Notes: generated by a model not told the origin, from the letters alone. A stretch of 64,000 nt of DNA from Naganishia liquefaciens (GCA_013423385.1 BLZA01000040.1:650614-714613), one strand, 5' to 3'. Shown: positions 46,244-59,214, counted from the stretch's first letter. Numbers and translations are program-made.

Positions 46244-49200
46244 ATGAACATTACGACAAACGTAGCCTTTGCGCCGGACTCGACGAACCCTTCGCCTTTG
46301 ACTTCAACTGGATCCCTCAATACTTCCGCATTTTCTGAAAGACGCGCTCTCATCACTCCTTGTACTGTTGACCGGCAGTCGCTGTCTCATGGAGGCTGCA
46401 AATATACCCTTCAAGCACATCGCTCAAGTCTTCCGCTGCCGCTATATCTCCTGTCGTTCGCCCCACCCTTTCGCGCAGAGGACAACATTGGCACCGGAAA
46501 ATCGCCCTGTAGTGAATTCTTTGCGCATCCATACGTTTTATATACCCTTGGAGCTTTGGCAGCCATTCCGGCCGGCCTCGCATTCCCGGCACAGGACTTG
46601 TTGTACGGATACTGGACGACGGGCGTTACCGCTACCGATGCAACGCCGAATGAAATTACCGCGAGGGGTTCTCAAGCAGGATGGATTATGGCTGTTGCCG
46701 GCTTCGCAATTCTCTTTCTAGCTTGGGTTTTCTTGGCATGCTGTACGTCGAATCCTCATCTCGCTGAAGGAACGATTCTGAATTCAAGTTGATGCTTTCG
46801 CAGTCTCCGCTGCATCGCATGTTCTCACGGAACGCCTGCGCCAAGCCTACGTCGCTTCCGTCATCGTACAAGACGCGGCATTTTTCGAAAGGACAGGTCC
46901 AGGGGAAATCAGTACTCGCGTGAGCAAGGATATCACAGCCATCCGCACCGCGTTTGGCGAAAAGCTTGGATATTTGGTCTGGTCATCTTCCACCATCATC
47001 GCTGTAAGTTGTCGAATTCTCCCTCCTTGATTCAGTACAACTGACTCCTGGTCAGAGCATCATACCCAGTCTCGCGAACTCGCCAAAGCTCGCCGGCGTT
47101 CTGTTCGGCGTGATCCCATTTGTTCTCGCGATATTCGGATTCCTCGGTTGGGCGAATGATGTGCTCGGTGGGCCAGCTAACGACCTTGAAGGCCGAGCCT
47201 CTTCGCTCGTAGAGCAAATCTTGTCGTCGGTCCGGATCGTTCAGTCATTCAATATGGGCCCGAGCCTGATCAAGAGGTTCGACGGGGACCTCCTGAAACG
47301 GTTGCGGACGTTGGGCGCCAAGCGTTCCGTCATCCGATCCTTGGAGCAATCGTCGGTTTACTTTGCACTGTTCCTCATGTATTCTTTGGCATTCTGGTTT
47401 GGGGGAATTCAAGTCCGAGAGGGTCTTGACACTGGCCATGTTTTGACCGTAAGTAGGCAAAAACATTACTTGGCCGGAATCTGACCAGAACTCATACCAG
47501 GCCTTCTTCAATTATGCCAACATCCTTTCGGCTTTAGCCAGTATCGTCCCCCACATTTCTAGTGTGGCAGATGCCATGGTATCTCTCAGAGAGATTCGCA
47601 GGCAGATTGAACGTCAACCGTTTATCGACATTAGGGATGAATCCGGCATCAAGCTACCCGAAATGGGATGGACACCTTCCTTCGCGCTGGAGCACGTAAC
47701 ATTTGCTTATCCCTCGCGCCCAAACATTCCGGCTTGGATCGATGTGTCCGTCAAGATGCAGCCGGGCACTATGACCGCGTTTGTGGGTCCTTCCGGGTCA
47801 GGAAAATCGACTGCAGCATCGTTGTTGCTGCGAGAGTATGATCCAGAGACGGCCAATATTTCAAACCCAAGCGATCCGCCACCAACAGCTTCAAAAATCG
47901 CCGAACAGAATGAAGACATCAATCAAGGCGAAAAGGGTTCAAGACAGTCGCTTGATATTGAGAAGGGGGCAAAGCCTGCTGAAGGCGAAGAGCCGGTCTT
48001 GGGAAGCGGCATAGTTTATTTTGCGGGTCGCGATGTTCGCGAGTATAACTTGCGTTGGCTTCGCTCTCAAGTTGCTGTCGTCTCGCAAAACCCGCAACTC
48101 TTCACTGCGACCATTTTCGAAAACGTCGCAGCCGGATTGACGGGAACAGACCTCGAATACCGACGGGACATCGATGGAGCCGAGGACGCTCCACTAGAGA
48201 TCAAAGAACGCACGACAAAAATCCGACAACTCTGCTTCGAAGCGATGCAAAAGGCTCAGGCATGGCAATTCGTATCAAAGTTGCCGGAAGGCATGGATAC
48301 GATGATTGCGGGCGGACGAGCAGGCGTGCTGTCCGGTGGTCAACGACAGCGACTTGCCATTGCCCGTGCGCTTGTCAGGAAGCCATCGTGCCTCTTGCTG
48401 GACGAGGCGACCTCCGCGCTGGATGCCGACACGGAGGAAAAAATCCGTTTGATGCTCGAGCAGGAGATGGCCGAACGCGACTTGACCATCATTGTCATCG
48501 CTCATCGCCTGAACACCGTCGCCAAGGCGGGCCGCATCATCGTCATGAAAGATGGGCGTGTTGTCGATCAAGGCCGATACGAGGAATTGATGGACACTCA
48601 CAGGCTAGACCAGACGTTCCGACAGATGGTCATCGCGCAGCGAGCCGATTCTTGTATCGCCGACAGCGTTTCCCCTCTCACACAACGGAGCAACCTCTGG
48701 ACCCGGACAGACGAAGAGAGGAGCAAGACTCAGTTTGGAAGTAATCACCAGGATAACTGTAGTGACTTTGAGGAGCCGGACTCCCACGGCACCAGTCCAA
48801 CGTATGACCCCGACATCAAGCGAGTGCCCGTCTCCAAAATAACGAACAAAGCATGCTACGGATCACCTCACCTACTCTTCAAGCTTGTTATGTCACAAAA
48901 ATGGCTCTACCTCCTTGGCATCATGGGCGGCTTGTTGACTGGCGTGTCGTACCCACTCGCAGGATGGATGACCGGAGGAGCTGTACATAGTCTGAGTGAC
49001 ATTCACTTCAAACCAGGAATCAATACCTGGGCATTCTGGTTCTTGATTCTGGCCGTATGCAATTTGTTGATCTGCTTGTAAGAAAGTCTTCAATCGCGAG
49101 TTCGCCAACATTGAGCTAACACGTAACTTCTAGTATCAACGCATTTTACTTTGAGGCCGCAAGCGACAATATAACGCGAGCGCTCAAGCGAGAGAGCTTG

Positions 49201-51034
49201 AGAGCCCTAATCAAGCAAGAGATCGGCTTCTTTGATCAGGAAGACTCGTCCTCCGGCGGTTTGACTTCGGCTGTGTCGTCCCATCCGGCCAACGTTCGTG
49301 CCGCTACAGGTCTGGTCAGTGCGCAGGTCCTTATTGCTGCCACCAATGTAGTGGGGAGTATTTGGATGGGCTTGATTGTTGATTGGAAGATAGCTCTCGT
49401 GTGTCTGCCGTTTATCATGCTCCTCTTGTTCTCTGTAAGTGTAAATCAATCCCGTTCCTGAAGAGAAACTTACGATCGGTCTGAAATCAGGGCTGGTTGA
49501 ATGTGACAATGCTCGAGCGCTATGAGGGTGTCACCTCGGTTCCTGCTACAAAAGCTGCCAGCTACGTGAATGAATTAGTCGACTATATCAAGACAGTTGC
49601 AGTTCTTGGGCGAGAGGAAGAGGCTATGCGCGTGCTCAACGTTCAGGCAAGAACTGCGCCACAACGTAGCAAATACCTGATTTTGGGTTGTGGAGGCTTT
49701 GCAGTAGGACAAGGGATGATCTTGCTCATGACAGCCCTCGTATTTCATTGGGCTAGCAGACGACTTGCAGAAGACACTGTGAGTGGCTCATGTACTCTTC
49801 CATCAAATCAACACTGAATCCGTCCTTCAGCCGGTTGAAAAAGTCTTTGCCGTGTTCGAGGCGGTCATCATCGCGGCATTTTCTGGTAGCAGACTTTTCA
49901 CATTCGTTGGTGATTATGGTCGAGCAGCAAGCTCGTTCAAGTCCATTCAGGTACTTTCGCAATCTCGAGATTCATTGCGGACGCTGATCCTCTTCTAGGT
50001 CTGGCTAAGGCGGAAACCCAAACACCTCACCTTCTCGGAAACCTGTTCTGAGGGAGAGCTTGACAAGTATTGGGCGTCAGGTGACATTGTCTTGTAGGTG
50101 ACTCCGGAGTTTTGCTCAACAACTTCAGATTAATGCTTTGCCACAGTGATCATGTCGAGCTGCGCTACCCACAGCGCCCTGATCATCCAGCACTGACAGA
50201 TTTCAGCCTTCGAATCGGCGCCGGTCAAACTCACGCCTTTTGCGGAACGTCTGGGTCAGGAAAAAGTAGTATCTTGGCGCTCCTACAACGATTCTACGAT
50301 CCGAGCCGAGGCACGATCTCTTTCGGAGGAGTTGATCACCGACGAATATCTCCGGAAGACATTCGAGCCAGGATGGGATACGTCTCTCAGGATCCCGTCC
50401 TATTTGAAGGGACAGTCAGATGGAATCTGTCTCTAGGATCTCTGGATCCCGCTTCCGTGACCGAAGACCAGATCAAAAGGGCTTGCGAAGGAGCATAGTG
50501 AGCCTTCACCTGGCCAGCGAGATCGTCCGCTAACTTGATATTTCTTGCCAGTATCTGGGACTTTGTTTGCAGGCTAGAGAAGGGCCTTGATACGGAGATT
50601 GGCGTGAAAGGCGCTAGTCTGAGTGGCGGCCAGCGTCAGCGCCTGTGCATCGCTCGCGCCCTAATCAGGAACCCCAAAATTCTCTTGTTGGATGGTATGT
50701 CAACCTTGTCTTGCCAAGAGGAGAGACCTGATAGAGGGTTATCGACAGAAGCGACCAGTGCACTGGATGCGCAGTCGGAAAAGTTTGTACAAATGGCACT
50801 GGACAATGCACGAAAGGGGCGGTGAGTCTCGGTGCGACTTCGGAAATCGAGGAAGGGGCTAAATCAGGCCCATCTGTCAGAACAACCGTCACCATTGCTC
50901 ATCGCTTGAGCACAATCCGTTTCAGCGATGTCATCCACGTGGTCGAGGATGGGCAAGTGAAGGAGACAGGCAGTCACGAGGAACTGCTCACCAAGAGGGG
51001 AAGGTATTTTGAGCTTGTTCAAGCTGAGCTTTGA
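46244..51034 (+). CDS. ABCB-type full ABC transporter, paralogue C
   Basis: The tandem sister of paralogue B, with the same exon plan and motifs. It starts at ATG 46244 and has [15 protein letters not shown] before the first helix. NBD1: GPSGSGKST, acidic insertion, [34 protein letters not shown]2: [47 protein letters not shown], ending ELVQAEL. The linker between NBD1 and TMD2 is shorter and quite different from that of B (residues encoded near 48650-48880), which is the least constrained part and a usual phosphorylation region. No frame break was seen. Intact motifs in both copies argue that both are functional, perhaps with different substrates or expression. Confidence 0.9.
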
Positions 51035-51587
51035 GAGATACACGGTACAGGCGTTTGGCATAGAGCAGAAGGGAAAGCACTTCGATGCCTTGTTCCGCTG
51101 AGTTGTTTCAGGATTGTTTAGCAGCATCGGACACTGGTCAATGGACAATGGTGATGGACAACGAAACATTAGATACTCCTATTCATAATATGCCCGGCTG
51201 TTGAAAAACCGGTTGAAGCTGGTCACCTGCAGGGAGAGCGACATAACTTGCTCCTATCTCTTTCTCACCTAGATCATACGCATTGGACGTAAATCGATAC
51301 GCCATGTTCGGGAAGATGTCGGGGCATCCTTCGAGCTTCAGTGTGTGAGTCAGCGCGTTACGCAGCGGGGTGTTCGGCGCGGCTTGCTAAAATTCGCTCC
51401 GGGAGAGACCCCTATCTTGGCCTGACGGAACGCAACGACACTCGGTAGAGCAATAGGGCAAGACCGATATGCGAGAATGAGATCGCGAATAGCTGATTGT
51501 CGATTATGCTTTGCCCCTTACATGATGCTTTGTGTTGTATGATACAATGATTAATTTCTATATATTCTAAGTCGTCGATAGCTCAGA
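51035..51587. other. Convergent 3' region
   Basis: About 550 bp between the stop codons of transporter C and the velvet gene; AT-rich near 51540-51570. Nothing else recognised. Confidence 0.5.
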
Positions 51588-53501
51588 CTACCGGATGAAA
51601 TGGCTCGTCAACTCGGTAGTTTGCGGCCATGCAGGCATCCTGACCAGCATATCAGCAGCTCGATCTGAAAGCACGAGATGTAACTCACCCTTTCATTCCA
51701 TAGACTGCAAAGTCGACGGATCGGCAGGTACAAAGAGGCAGCGCTTGCGCTGCGCGTGAAGGTGGTGTAGTGTTATTCGATGACGGATCCAGAGGGTCCG
51801 TCGAATTTGGTGCTGCCTGAGGGTCGACATCCATCTTATCTAAAGTCTCCTGCGGAAGCTGCTGCTCAGCAGGGTCGGTGGCGATATATGGTGGTGGTGC
51901 TGTATCCTGATTGCTCTCGCCCTGTGTATCGTTGAGGTCGAAGCATTTAAACTGAAGCGCGTACTTGCCCGGATGGTAGATGGAGATATCCTGGATCGGA
52001 CTTCAGCTACGGTAGCAGAGTTCTTGATCATTCTTGACTCACGTTGAAGACGAACCATATCCCAAGGTCATCCGGTGTGCCCATTCCGTACATCTTTCGA
52101 CATCCCACAGCCCAGTTCCCCAGCAAATTCCGCCGATGCGCGGTCTCGGCCGAAACAGGGCATTTTGCTGTTGGCGCAAGACTGGTAGAGACGATGGAAT
52201 CGGTACGAGGCTTTTTAACCGACGACGACTGATTCTCCATCTGTGCTCCTTCCGCGTCGTCCGAGCTTGCACTGCCCTCATGCTTCGTTGGAGGTTCCTC
52301 CTGAAACAGTGTTTCGGCCGGGACTGTCATGGATAACTGGGCTGATGCTTTTCTAAGATCCGCGCTTGGCCGACGCGATATGTCGGTTGATGTCGTCTCG
52401 TCTTTTGGTATTATCTTGCTGACGATTGAAGCGTTCCTGCTGCTTTCTACCGCCGGTAGCGTATCAGACGATGATGAGTTGGACGCTGGTTCCGCTGGCG
52501 TGGAAATACTTGGTTGAGCGTGAGTCGTCGGTGAGGGTATCGTGGACGGCACGATGTTGGCGAGTCTATAGCCGGATGGAAGAAGACTGCCTTCGTCATC
52601 GGCGGATGTTGCGGCTTTATCGTCTTCCGGTGACAATGCATCGACGATACAGACATACTCTGCCGTCTCGAGCGCGCTACGTCAAGATTGAAAATCAACG
52701 TGAAGAATGACGGCTTTTCGGCGAGCAGACTCACGTTACATCCACCTGCGTGTCTCTCCAGAACGTATCATCCTCGAGCAGATACGGCAAGCTCTCCGCC
52801 ATTTTTTCCATCTCCGGCTTGACTGGCCGAGACTCCACGAGCCATAACCGAACTATGGGCGGCGGAACGATCGCACGGCGATCCTTTTCGGTAAAGGTCT
52901 TGCCTTGAATGGGTTGTTGATAGATCTGTAAGCCATATCTGTCGGTATGTCAGCGCACCAAGCAAAGAACACTGGACCAGATGACGAACCTGATCACCCG
53001 CCGATGAACCATTGGTTCACCATTCAAGTACGTCTTCAAACCGATATACCTCCTTTTACTGAATTCGACGTTGGGCGGCGCCGGTTTCTCGGTCGTCAGA
53101 TTGGCCTTTTGCTCTTGCGATGTTGCCGTGCCCGCCTGAATGGAGTTCCGGGCGAATTGAAGGACGCTGGGAGTCGAGCCGAATGAATGCGCCGCGGCCA
53201 AGGGTGATTGCTGTATCGAGCTTCGGACATTATTCTGCATGAAGAATGTCGTGGACGGGTCCACGGCCGTCGCCATTGCAGCATCACCATAGCTTATCTC
53301 GCCAAAATGATAGTTCATGAATTGGGGATCCATAGTGCCCGCGACGGCTGCGGTCATGTCGGCGTTGTTCATGTAGAATGGGTTGCCCGTGAGACCGAGC
53401 GTCGAAAAGGTGAATGCGGGATTGAACGGCCATACTGAAGCCGGTGTCGATGCCTCGTTGGGCGGTTGCTGGGCATCGCCTGGCGGCGGAGGGGGATCCA
53501 T
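51588..53501 (-). CDS. Velvet-domain regulator
   Basis: Velvet proteins bind DNA with an NF-kB-like fold and control development and secondary metabolism in fungi. Five exons (52990-53501, 52735-52938, 52676 down to 52043, 51689-51990, 51588-51639) give 567 aa in frame. The N-terminal 165 residues are Pro/Asn/Gln-rich. The domain starts at about residue 171 with YGLQIYQQPIQGKTF and KDRRAIVPPPIVRLWL, continues to YVCIVDALSPEDD, is interrupted by a Ser/Thr-rich insertion of about 150 residues, and resumes at LLGNWAVGCRKMYG and FVFNDISIYHPGKYALQFK. The final exon supplies KGMPAWPQTTELTSHFIR, matching the family's FPGM..ST.LS end. The long insertion resembles VelB/VosA-type split domains; which subfamily is unclear. 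Confidence 0.85.
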
Positions 53502-56466
53502 TGATGTAAGACCCCTCGCCCTGAATTTTGGTTGGAATTACCTTCGGGGAGAGCTAGCGATTCGTCACCTCGTCTTTTTCGGCAACTCGGTTCCGCCGAG
53601 GATGACCGCTTTAAGGTCACGGAGACAGAAATCGTAGCAAGATGAAACCAAGGGGCTCGAACCGCTCAAAAGGCATTGGGAGATCCGCGTGATGTTGGCG
53701 GATGCCGATGCTGCTGTGGCAAAATGGCGACAGACGTCTCTTGACGCAGGCTCGGTATATAGCGCGTGCTGAACGACATGCAGTCTTGCTTTGACACGAA
53801 CCCGCCAAGGACGCCCGCCAATACCCAATTCATGGTCATCCGCGCATTGCCGTCGCTGTTTTCTTTTTTGCTCGCCCGAGGCGTACCTCGCTCAAACGGC
53901 TACCACGGCAAGACCGAGTCGCAGCTCGGCAGCTGGGCGATTTGTCCGTGCATCCACCCTGCGATCGTGACCAGCGAGGGATCCTCCACCATGGACCGCT
54001 CATGCCGCTCATGGCCGCTCATGGAAGGTATGCTGGGTAACATTTCTTCTTTTGCTTTGTTTTGGCGACTCGGGCCAGAGAAAAGAGCGCAGAGATAAGG
54101 TACACGACGCAAGACCGAGCTTGCTCTTCCCCAAGCGAGCCTGGCAAGGCAGCTCGAGCAGCTCCGCGACTTCGAGCCCCGCCTCGAAGCGATTCCCACG
54201 CCGCTGGAATCCGCTGGAATGTGCGTTTCATAAGCAGCTATTCCATAAAAGCGGAAGCAAGCGGAAGCATTGCATGGAGGCGGCAGGCTGGTCCGCCGCC
54301 GGTGGCAGGTGGGACGGCAGCTGGGAATGCATGCATGAGCAGCTGAATGGCTGTGGAATATCACGGCCGCCTATCATCAAGGCAGCTAATCAGGCATGGC
54401 ATAAGCAGCGAGCTGACTAAGCAGGACGCTTTTGCGGCCGAGATTGCTCAGGCTGAACCGGTCGTCTATACAGATGGGTAAGCGAATCGCAGCCTGTTGT
54501 AAACTTGTAGCTACACTTGGCCCAATCAGCTACGCTGACATGGTATCGTGTTGATTGATATATTGGATGATGGCCGCTCGGCCTCGTATTTTCGGTTCCT
54601 CGGCGTTCCAGTATGGATCACTGTCGACAGGTCTCGTCGCTTGCGCAGCTATATGACCCGTCTACTAGTCTGTCAACTTGACTCAATGATCTGCCTTTCG
54701 GCGAACGGTGAGGCTCCTGCCGAACAGTCTGACTCAGCTTGCGATGTGCTGGTGACTGCAAAGTATCGGCATCATTGCATCGGCAGCGCAACTTTGGGAC
54801 CAGGATCTGAAGGATGGAAAAGCCAACTTGCATTGTGTTCCCGGCTAGAGCACCCGAAAGCCGGTCTGAGACAGCGCAAATCCGATGGTGCAAGCAGGGA
54901 TATACCGCGGCGAGAGGAGGATTACAAGTATGACTGGATACGTTCCCATGGGATCCCCGAGAGAAATCATCGATTGCAAAGGGAAGCATTTCTCATGTGC
55001 CGAGACAAAAGTAGAGTCGAAAGCACATGAATCCACCATCCCGACAATGCCCTGCGAAGCTGAAGCCATGAGTATGTACGGCCAAACGATATATCTTCAT
55101 CACAAATCTCTACATGCAGAACATTGCACAACATCATACTTGGTGCTTTGAAACCTTTTTGGGTCGGCGTTAAAAGCTCATTGCCCTACCTACCAAAGGC
55201 GGATCTTGCGGTGCTGCAGGTTTAGGAAGAATCTGGCGAAGGGAGCTTGACTTGATTCGTTGGCGGTAATTTCGCAAATGTTCTATAGTAGCATAATCTC
55301 TCGCCGGTAGGCCACGGGATATTCATCGCCTTTGTCCACCAACAACGAGAGATCTTCGTCGGCGGAGTCGCTGTCGGACGGCTCTTCCTCTTGATCTGAA
55401 GTCGGGAGACTACTCGATCTGTTTGTAAGACTGCAGATCCTCCAAAGTACGTAGAATTGACGCTACTTACTCTCGGCCAGCTGCGCTTTCCCGTGAGCTG
55501 GGCGGAGATCTACTGCCGCAGGGAGACTGAAAAACAAGAATGGGTCTATGAACAACGATTAGAAAGGTCGGTAAGACTCTCACAGAAGATGAACGGCAGG
55601 AGGATCCATAATCAGATCCTGTTGACGCTGTTGTGCTCTCGCAATCAGTCGCATCTGTTGCGACCGACTCGCGACGCATGCGACGTGTCGTGCTTACGGA
55701 CGTTCGTTGAATAGATTGTCGCATTTGGATAGAGCAGCGTCAATATTCTCGACACTAGTGAGGTAGAGAGGGAGGTATTTCTACGCTATTGTATAGCAGA
55801 GCAGTCCAAGTAGTCCTCCACTTATTTGGAGCATCAACAAGGCAGAGGTATCTCAACTGAATTTTCTTCATGTCTCAGCCCTGATATCAAAGTGCCAGAT
55901 TTCAAAAAATCAATTCAACAAAGGATACACCACCGTATCGGAGGAAGAGTCGAGTTTCGGCCGACCAAGACTAACACAAGCTGTATCACAGCGAACGGGA
56001 GACGAATTCGAGGTGAGAAGGTCGAGCCGTTGATCTTCGCTTGGCGTCATTGCTCGTTTCAATTGCTCGGTTATCGATGAGACAGCTCCGGCCGCCCCCT
56101 GATGTCTCGACTACCTAACAAAGCTGTTCATGCAAACCATGAATGAGGTCGGTGTGAAGGCAGTCTGAACACGAGAGCTGCTGGGAACTTGGCCGACGGG
56201 CGTGACTCTACCGTGAGACGACCTGGCCCATTCTGAGAAGGGCGCTGTGGACGGAATTCTGAAAAGAATGCGAAGTGCTCATGAACGGTGTCAATGTGTC
56301 ATTCCACTGCGGCGTCGTATCGGAAGATTTTGCATTCGTGCCCGCATGCCTCGTTTTTGTGTTGTTTTATACCGGAGATGTGCTATCAAGCATCTTTCCG
56401 CCCAACAAATATCCTACCTCCTGCTATTCGCTCCCTTACCAACACACCCTCATGCCTTTTCGTACC
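53502..56466. other. Three-kb region without recognisable genes
   Basis: It lies upstream of the velvet gene and downstream of PHS1. Frames of up to 160 codons (for example plus 54548-55030) lack any family resemblance or spliced continuation. The segment near 54150-54420 is rich in GCAGCT words. A long promoter or leader for the velvet regulator would explain part of it. Confidence 0.4.
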
Positions 56467-59214
56467 TCACTGCCTCTTCTTCTCCCGAGATCCGTCGCCG
56501 AGCGTCTTTCCCTTGCCAAAGACTTTTCGTCGCAGGACGATCATGTGCGTGAACATGATGTAGAGTGCTATGGAAAAGGATAAGAGACTCGATTCCCGAT
56601 GGGAGGATAAACAAACGTACCAGGCCACCAGATGACAAACAAATAGGCCACCCAAAGCTCATACGCACCCCAGCCACGAACGGTACCCGAGCCGGCGAGA
56701 GTGCGGCGAATGACGTCGAGAATGCCGGTCTTTTGCTGGTGCTTGACGAGCGACTTGAGCGCCGCGGGAAGGGTTCGAAGGGGTGGGAGAACAGAAGCCA
56801 TAAGGAAGGCTTCGGAGCCGGCGCCGAGGGGATAGAGGATCGAGAACGTGTTGTATCTGCGGGAGATATTAGTGAGGCAAGGGAAGGGATAAACGATTTG
56901 GCTTACCGAAGCCACAGCAAGAACTTGGGCTGCAGGCCGACGAGGGCGCAGGCGTAAAAGGCGTACCGGATGACCTCGGTGATGGACCAGGCGAGAATCA
57001 TGGTGGTGAAGAGCGGGTGGCTGTGGGTCTGGAGGAGAGGAGCATTAGCAAGCGAGGCCAGGCAAGGGTCACTTTGGCAGAAGTGAGGCTCGCTACGCCT
57101 AGCGATATTCGACACGTCGACTGTCCTCGAGACGTTACGGGGTCACTCGGCAAGCGAGGCGGTGACGGCGACTGCTCGGGATATACTGCAATTCCTTGAA
57201 CTCGACGAGGTGGCAGTTCTCATTCCGCTCGAATGCACTCTGCAGTTTCGACTTTGTCACTATTGCACTCAAATGCTTGGTGATTCCCGGTCGTCGCTCG
57301 AACAGATCCAGATTTCAGATTGTCCCACCGGCAGTGACGAAAGCCTTTCTTGCGGAGCCTAGGACGCCCAGCTTTATCGGAAGAAATTACATGGTGCCCG
57401 CAACTTGCTCATGCGATGGTTGCGTAGAACGGTAAACCTCGGCCGCCAGATGTCTCGGCTGCCCCGTCGCGACCTCGTGGATGCGCTACCTGTGACACGG
57501 ATAATTCCGCTTTACTTGGAAGACACATTCTCTTGGTTAACTCAGGCTGACCGACGCTGACGCGCGTGAGACGGACGCTCGATCGTTGGCAAGGGCCCCC
57601 GGTGGTCCTCGTCCTCAGCACTCGGCAATGCTCAAGAAGACACGTAGTTTCGCCAGTGATCGCCGCCGACCCCGCAAGCGCACCGCACCAAGATGGGCTC
57701 CGCTGAAGGCATTGCGTCGTTTGCGGCGTTCAAAGACTCGCAATTGTCTAAAGGGGAGGAAGCTCGCTCATCCGACAATGGCACGAGCCTGGCGCGCAGA
57801 TTTTCTCGGCACGCTCGTGAACAACGAATGTCGCACGCCCTACGGCTTGCAGCAGAAATCTGTGTCTGCGACGCGTAGAATTCTGGCTTCGCCTGACGTG
57901 ACGTATCCTCGCTCCACTCGCCAACAGCAATGCTCGCTTCGCCCGACAAGAGGCAATCTCCGCCGTCCTACGACGGCCTCGAGAAATTCTCGCCTGCAGT
58001 GCTGATATTGTCGCTCCGCTCGACGAGAGAGGAAGTCTCGCACTCTGCGGTCGTTCGAGGTATCCTCGCTTCGCTCGAGGAGAGGAATTCTCTCGCTTCG
58101 CTCGACGAGACAAAATTCTCGCTCCCTCCGGTCACTCGAGGTATCCTCGCTTCGCTCGGTGAGAGGAATTCTCTCGCTTCGCTCGACGAGAAAGGCATTC
58201 TCGGCCGTCCTACGACGGCGACGGGAAATGCTCGCCTGCGGCGCTGATACTCTCGCTCCCTTCGGTCACTCGAAGGAATTCTCGCTTCGCTCGCCGAGAC
58301 AGGCATTCTCGACCGTTCTACGACGGCCTCGGGGATCCTTGCCTGCGGCGCTGGTACTCTCGCTTCGCTCGACGAGACAAAATTCTCGCTCCCTCCGGTC
58401 ACTCGAGGTATCCTCGCTTCGCTCGGTGAGAGGAATTCTCTCGCTTCGCTCGACGAGAAAGGCATTCTCGGCCGTCCTACGACGGCCTCGGAGAATGCTC
58501 GCCTGCGGCGCTGGTACTCTCGCTCCCTCCGGTCGCTCGAGGGTATGCTCGCTTCGCTCGCGCTCGCTCCCTCCGGTCGCTCGAGGTATCCTCGCTTCGC
58601 TCGGCGCTCGCTCGGCGCTCGCTCGCGCTCGCCCACTCACCTCGGGCCTCTGCTCGACCACCCCCCACACCATCCAAATCCTACTCGCCACCTGCATTGC
58701 GACCGTCACGGGACTACTCTTGACCAAGCCCGTGACGGCATGCACGACCTCGAGCACGGCCGGCGTCTGCGTCCACACCACGGCCGGCCCCAAACCCTTG
58801 TACGCATATGACCCGCCGAGATACGCCGCGAGCGCTTCGGGCCAGAGAGAGAGTTTGGATCCCCCGGCGGCTACGTTGACGAGCGGTTTGACGGGGTTTG
58901 AGTGAACAGGCGGGAAGCCAAAGAGTCGTGTGCCGAGGCCCGAGAAAAAGGCGCGGGCTTGAGAAGTGGCGCTGAGACTGCTGGTAGCATTTTGGGTCGC
59001 CGAGGGAGGCGCAATATGCGGGCCAGTGACGATGAATTGAACGGTAGTGACGAGAACGTAAAGCCATGCGAGGCAGCAGAGGGTGTTGTAGGCGAAAAGG
59101 TAGGCCGTGACGAGCGGGGGTTGCGCTGCGACGGGGGCCGGTCAGTGCGGGGTTGGCGGGGGCGAGAGAGGACGTACCTTTGCGCAGGGGCTTGGGCTGT
59201 GTTCGTGTGGCCAT
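56467..59214 (-). CDS. PHS1: Very-long-chain 3-hydroxyacyl-CoA dehydratase
   Basis: The ER enzyme for the third step of fatty acid elongation, needed for sphingolipid synthesis. Five exons (59178-59214, 58641-59125, 56907-57028, 56621-56856, 56467-56567) give 326 aa in frame. Hydrophobic helices alternate with short loops. SRIWMVWGVVEQRPE joins directly to THSHPLFTTMILAWS across the third-exon boundary, then EVIRYAFYA and RYNTFSILYPLGAGSE follow. Tyr223 and Glu230 keep the spacing of the yeast catalytic pair. The C-terminus is KKRQ, a KKxx ER-retrieval signal. Intron 2 is 1,612 bp and full of repeats. Retaining it would leave the frame open for about 125 codons before a stop. The gene shares a 273-bp divergent promoter with ATG4. 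Confidence 0.93.
57029..58640 (-). other. Giant repeat-filled intron of PHS1
   Basis: A 1,612-bp intron with consensus GTGAGT donor (58635-58640) and CAG acceptor (57029-57031), phase 0. Other introns here are mostly 45-75 bp. Its donor-proximal 900 bp (about 57700-58640) are dense in short palindromic words built on CTCGCTTCGCTCG, CGTCCTACGACGG and CTCGAGG. The acceptor-proximal part is ordinary sequence. Both strands are largely free of stop codons in the repeat, creating spurious frames of 222 and 248 codons. Confidence 0.85.
58091..58486. repeat. Exact 129-bp direct repeat inside the PHS1 intron
   Basis: Positions 58091-58219 and 58358-58486 read identically, offset 267 bp. Each unit contains hairpin-forming words such as CGTCCTACGACGG. 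More diverged partial copies lie on both sides. Confidence 0.88.

Noticed and set aside
57968-58905. Long frames of 222 (minus) and 248 (plus) codons in the PHS1 intron
   Set aside because: They are a by-product of the stop-poor palindromic repeat. The minus frame lies within a well-supported intron, and the plus frame runs antisense into PHS1 exon 2.
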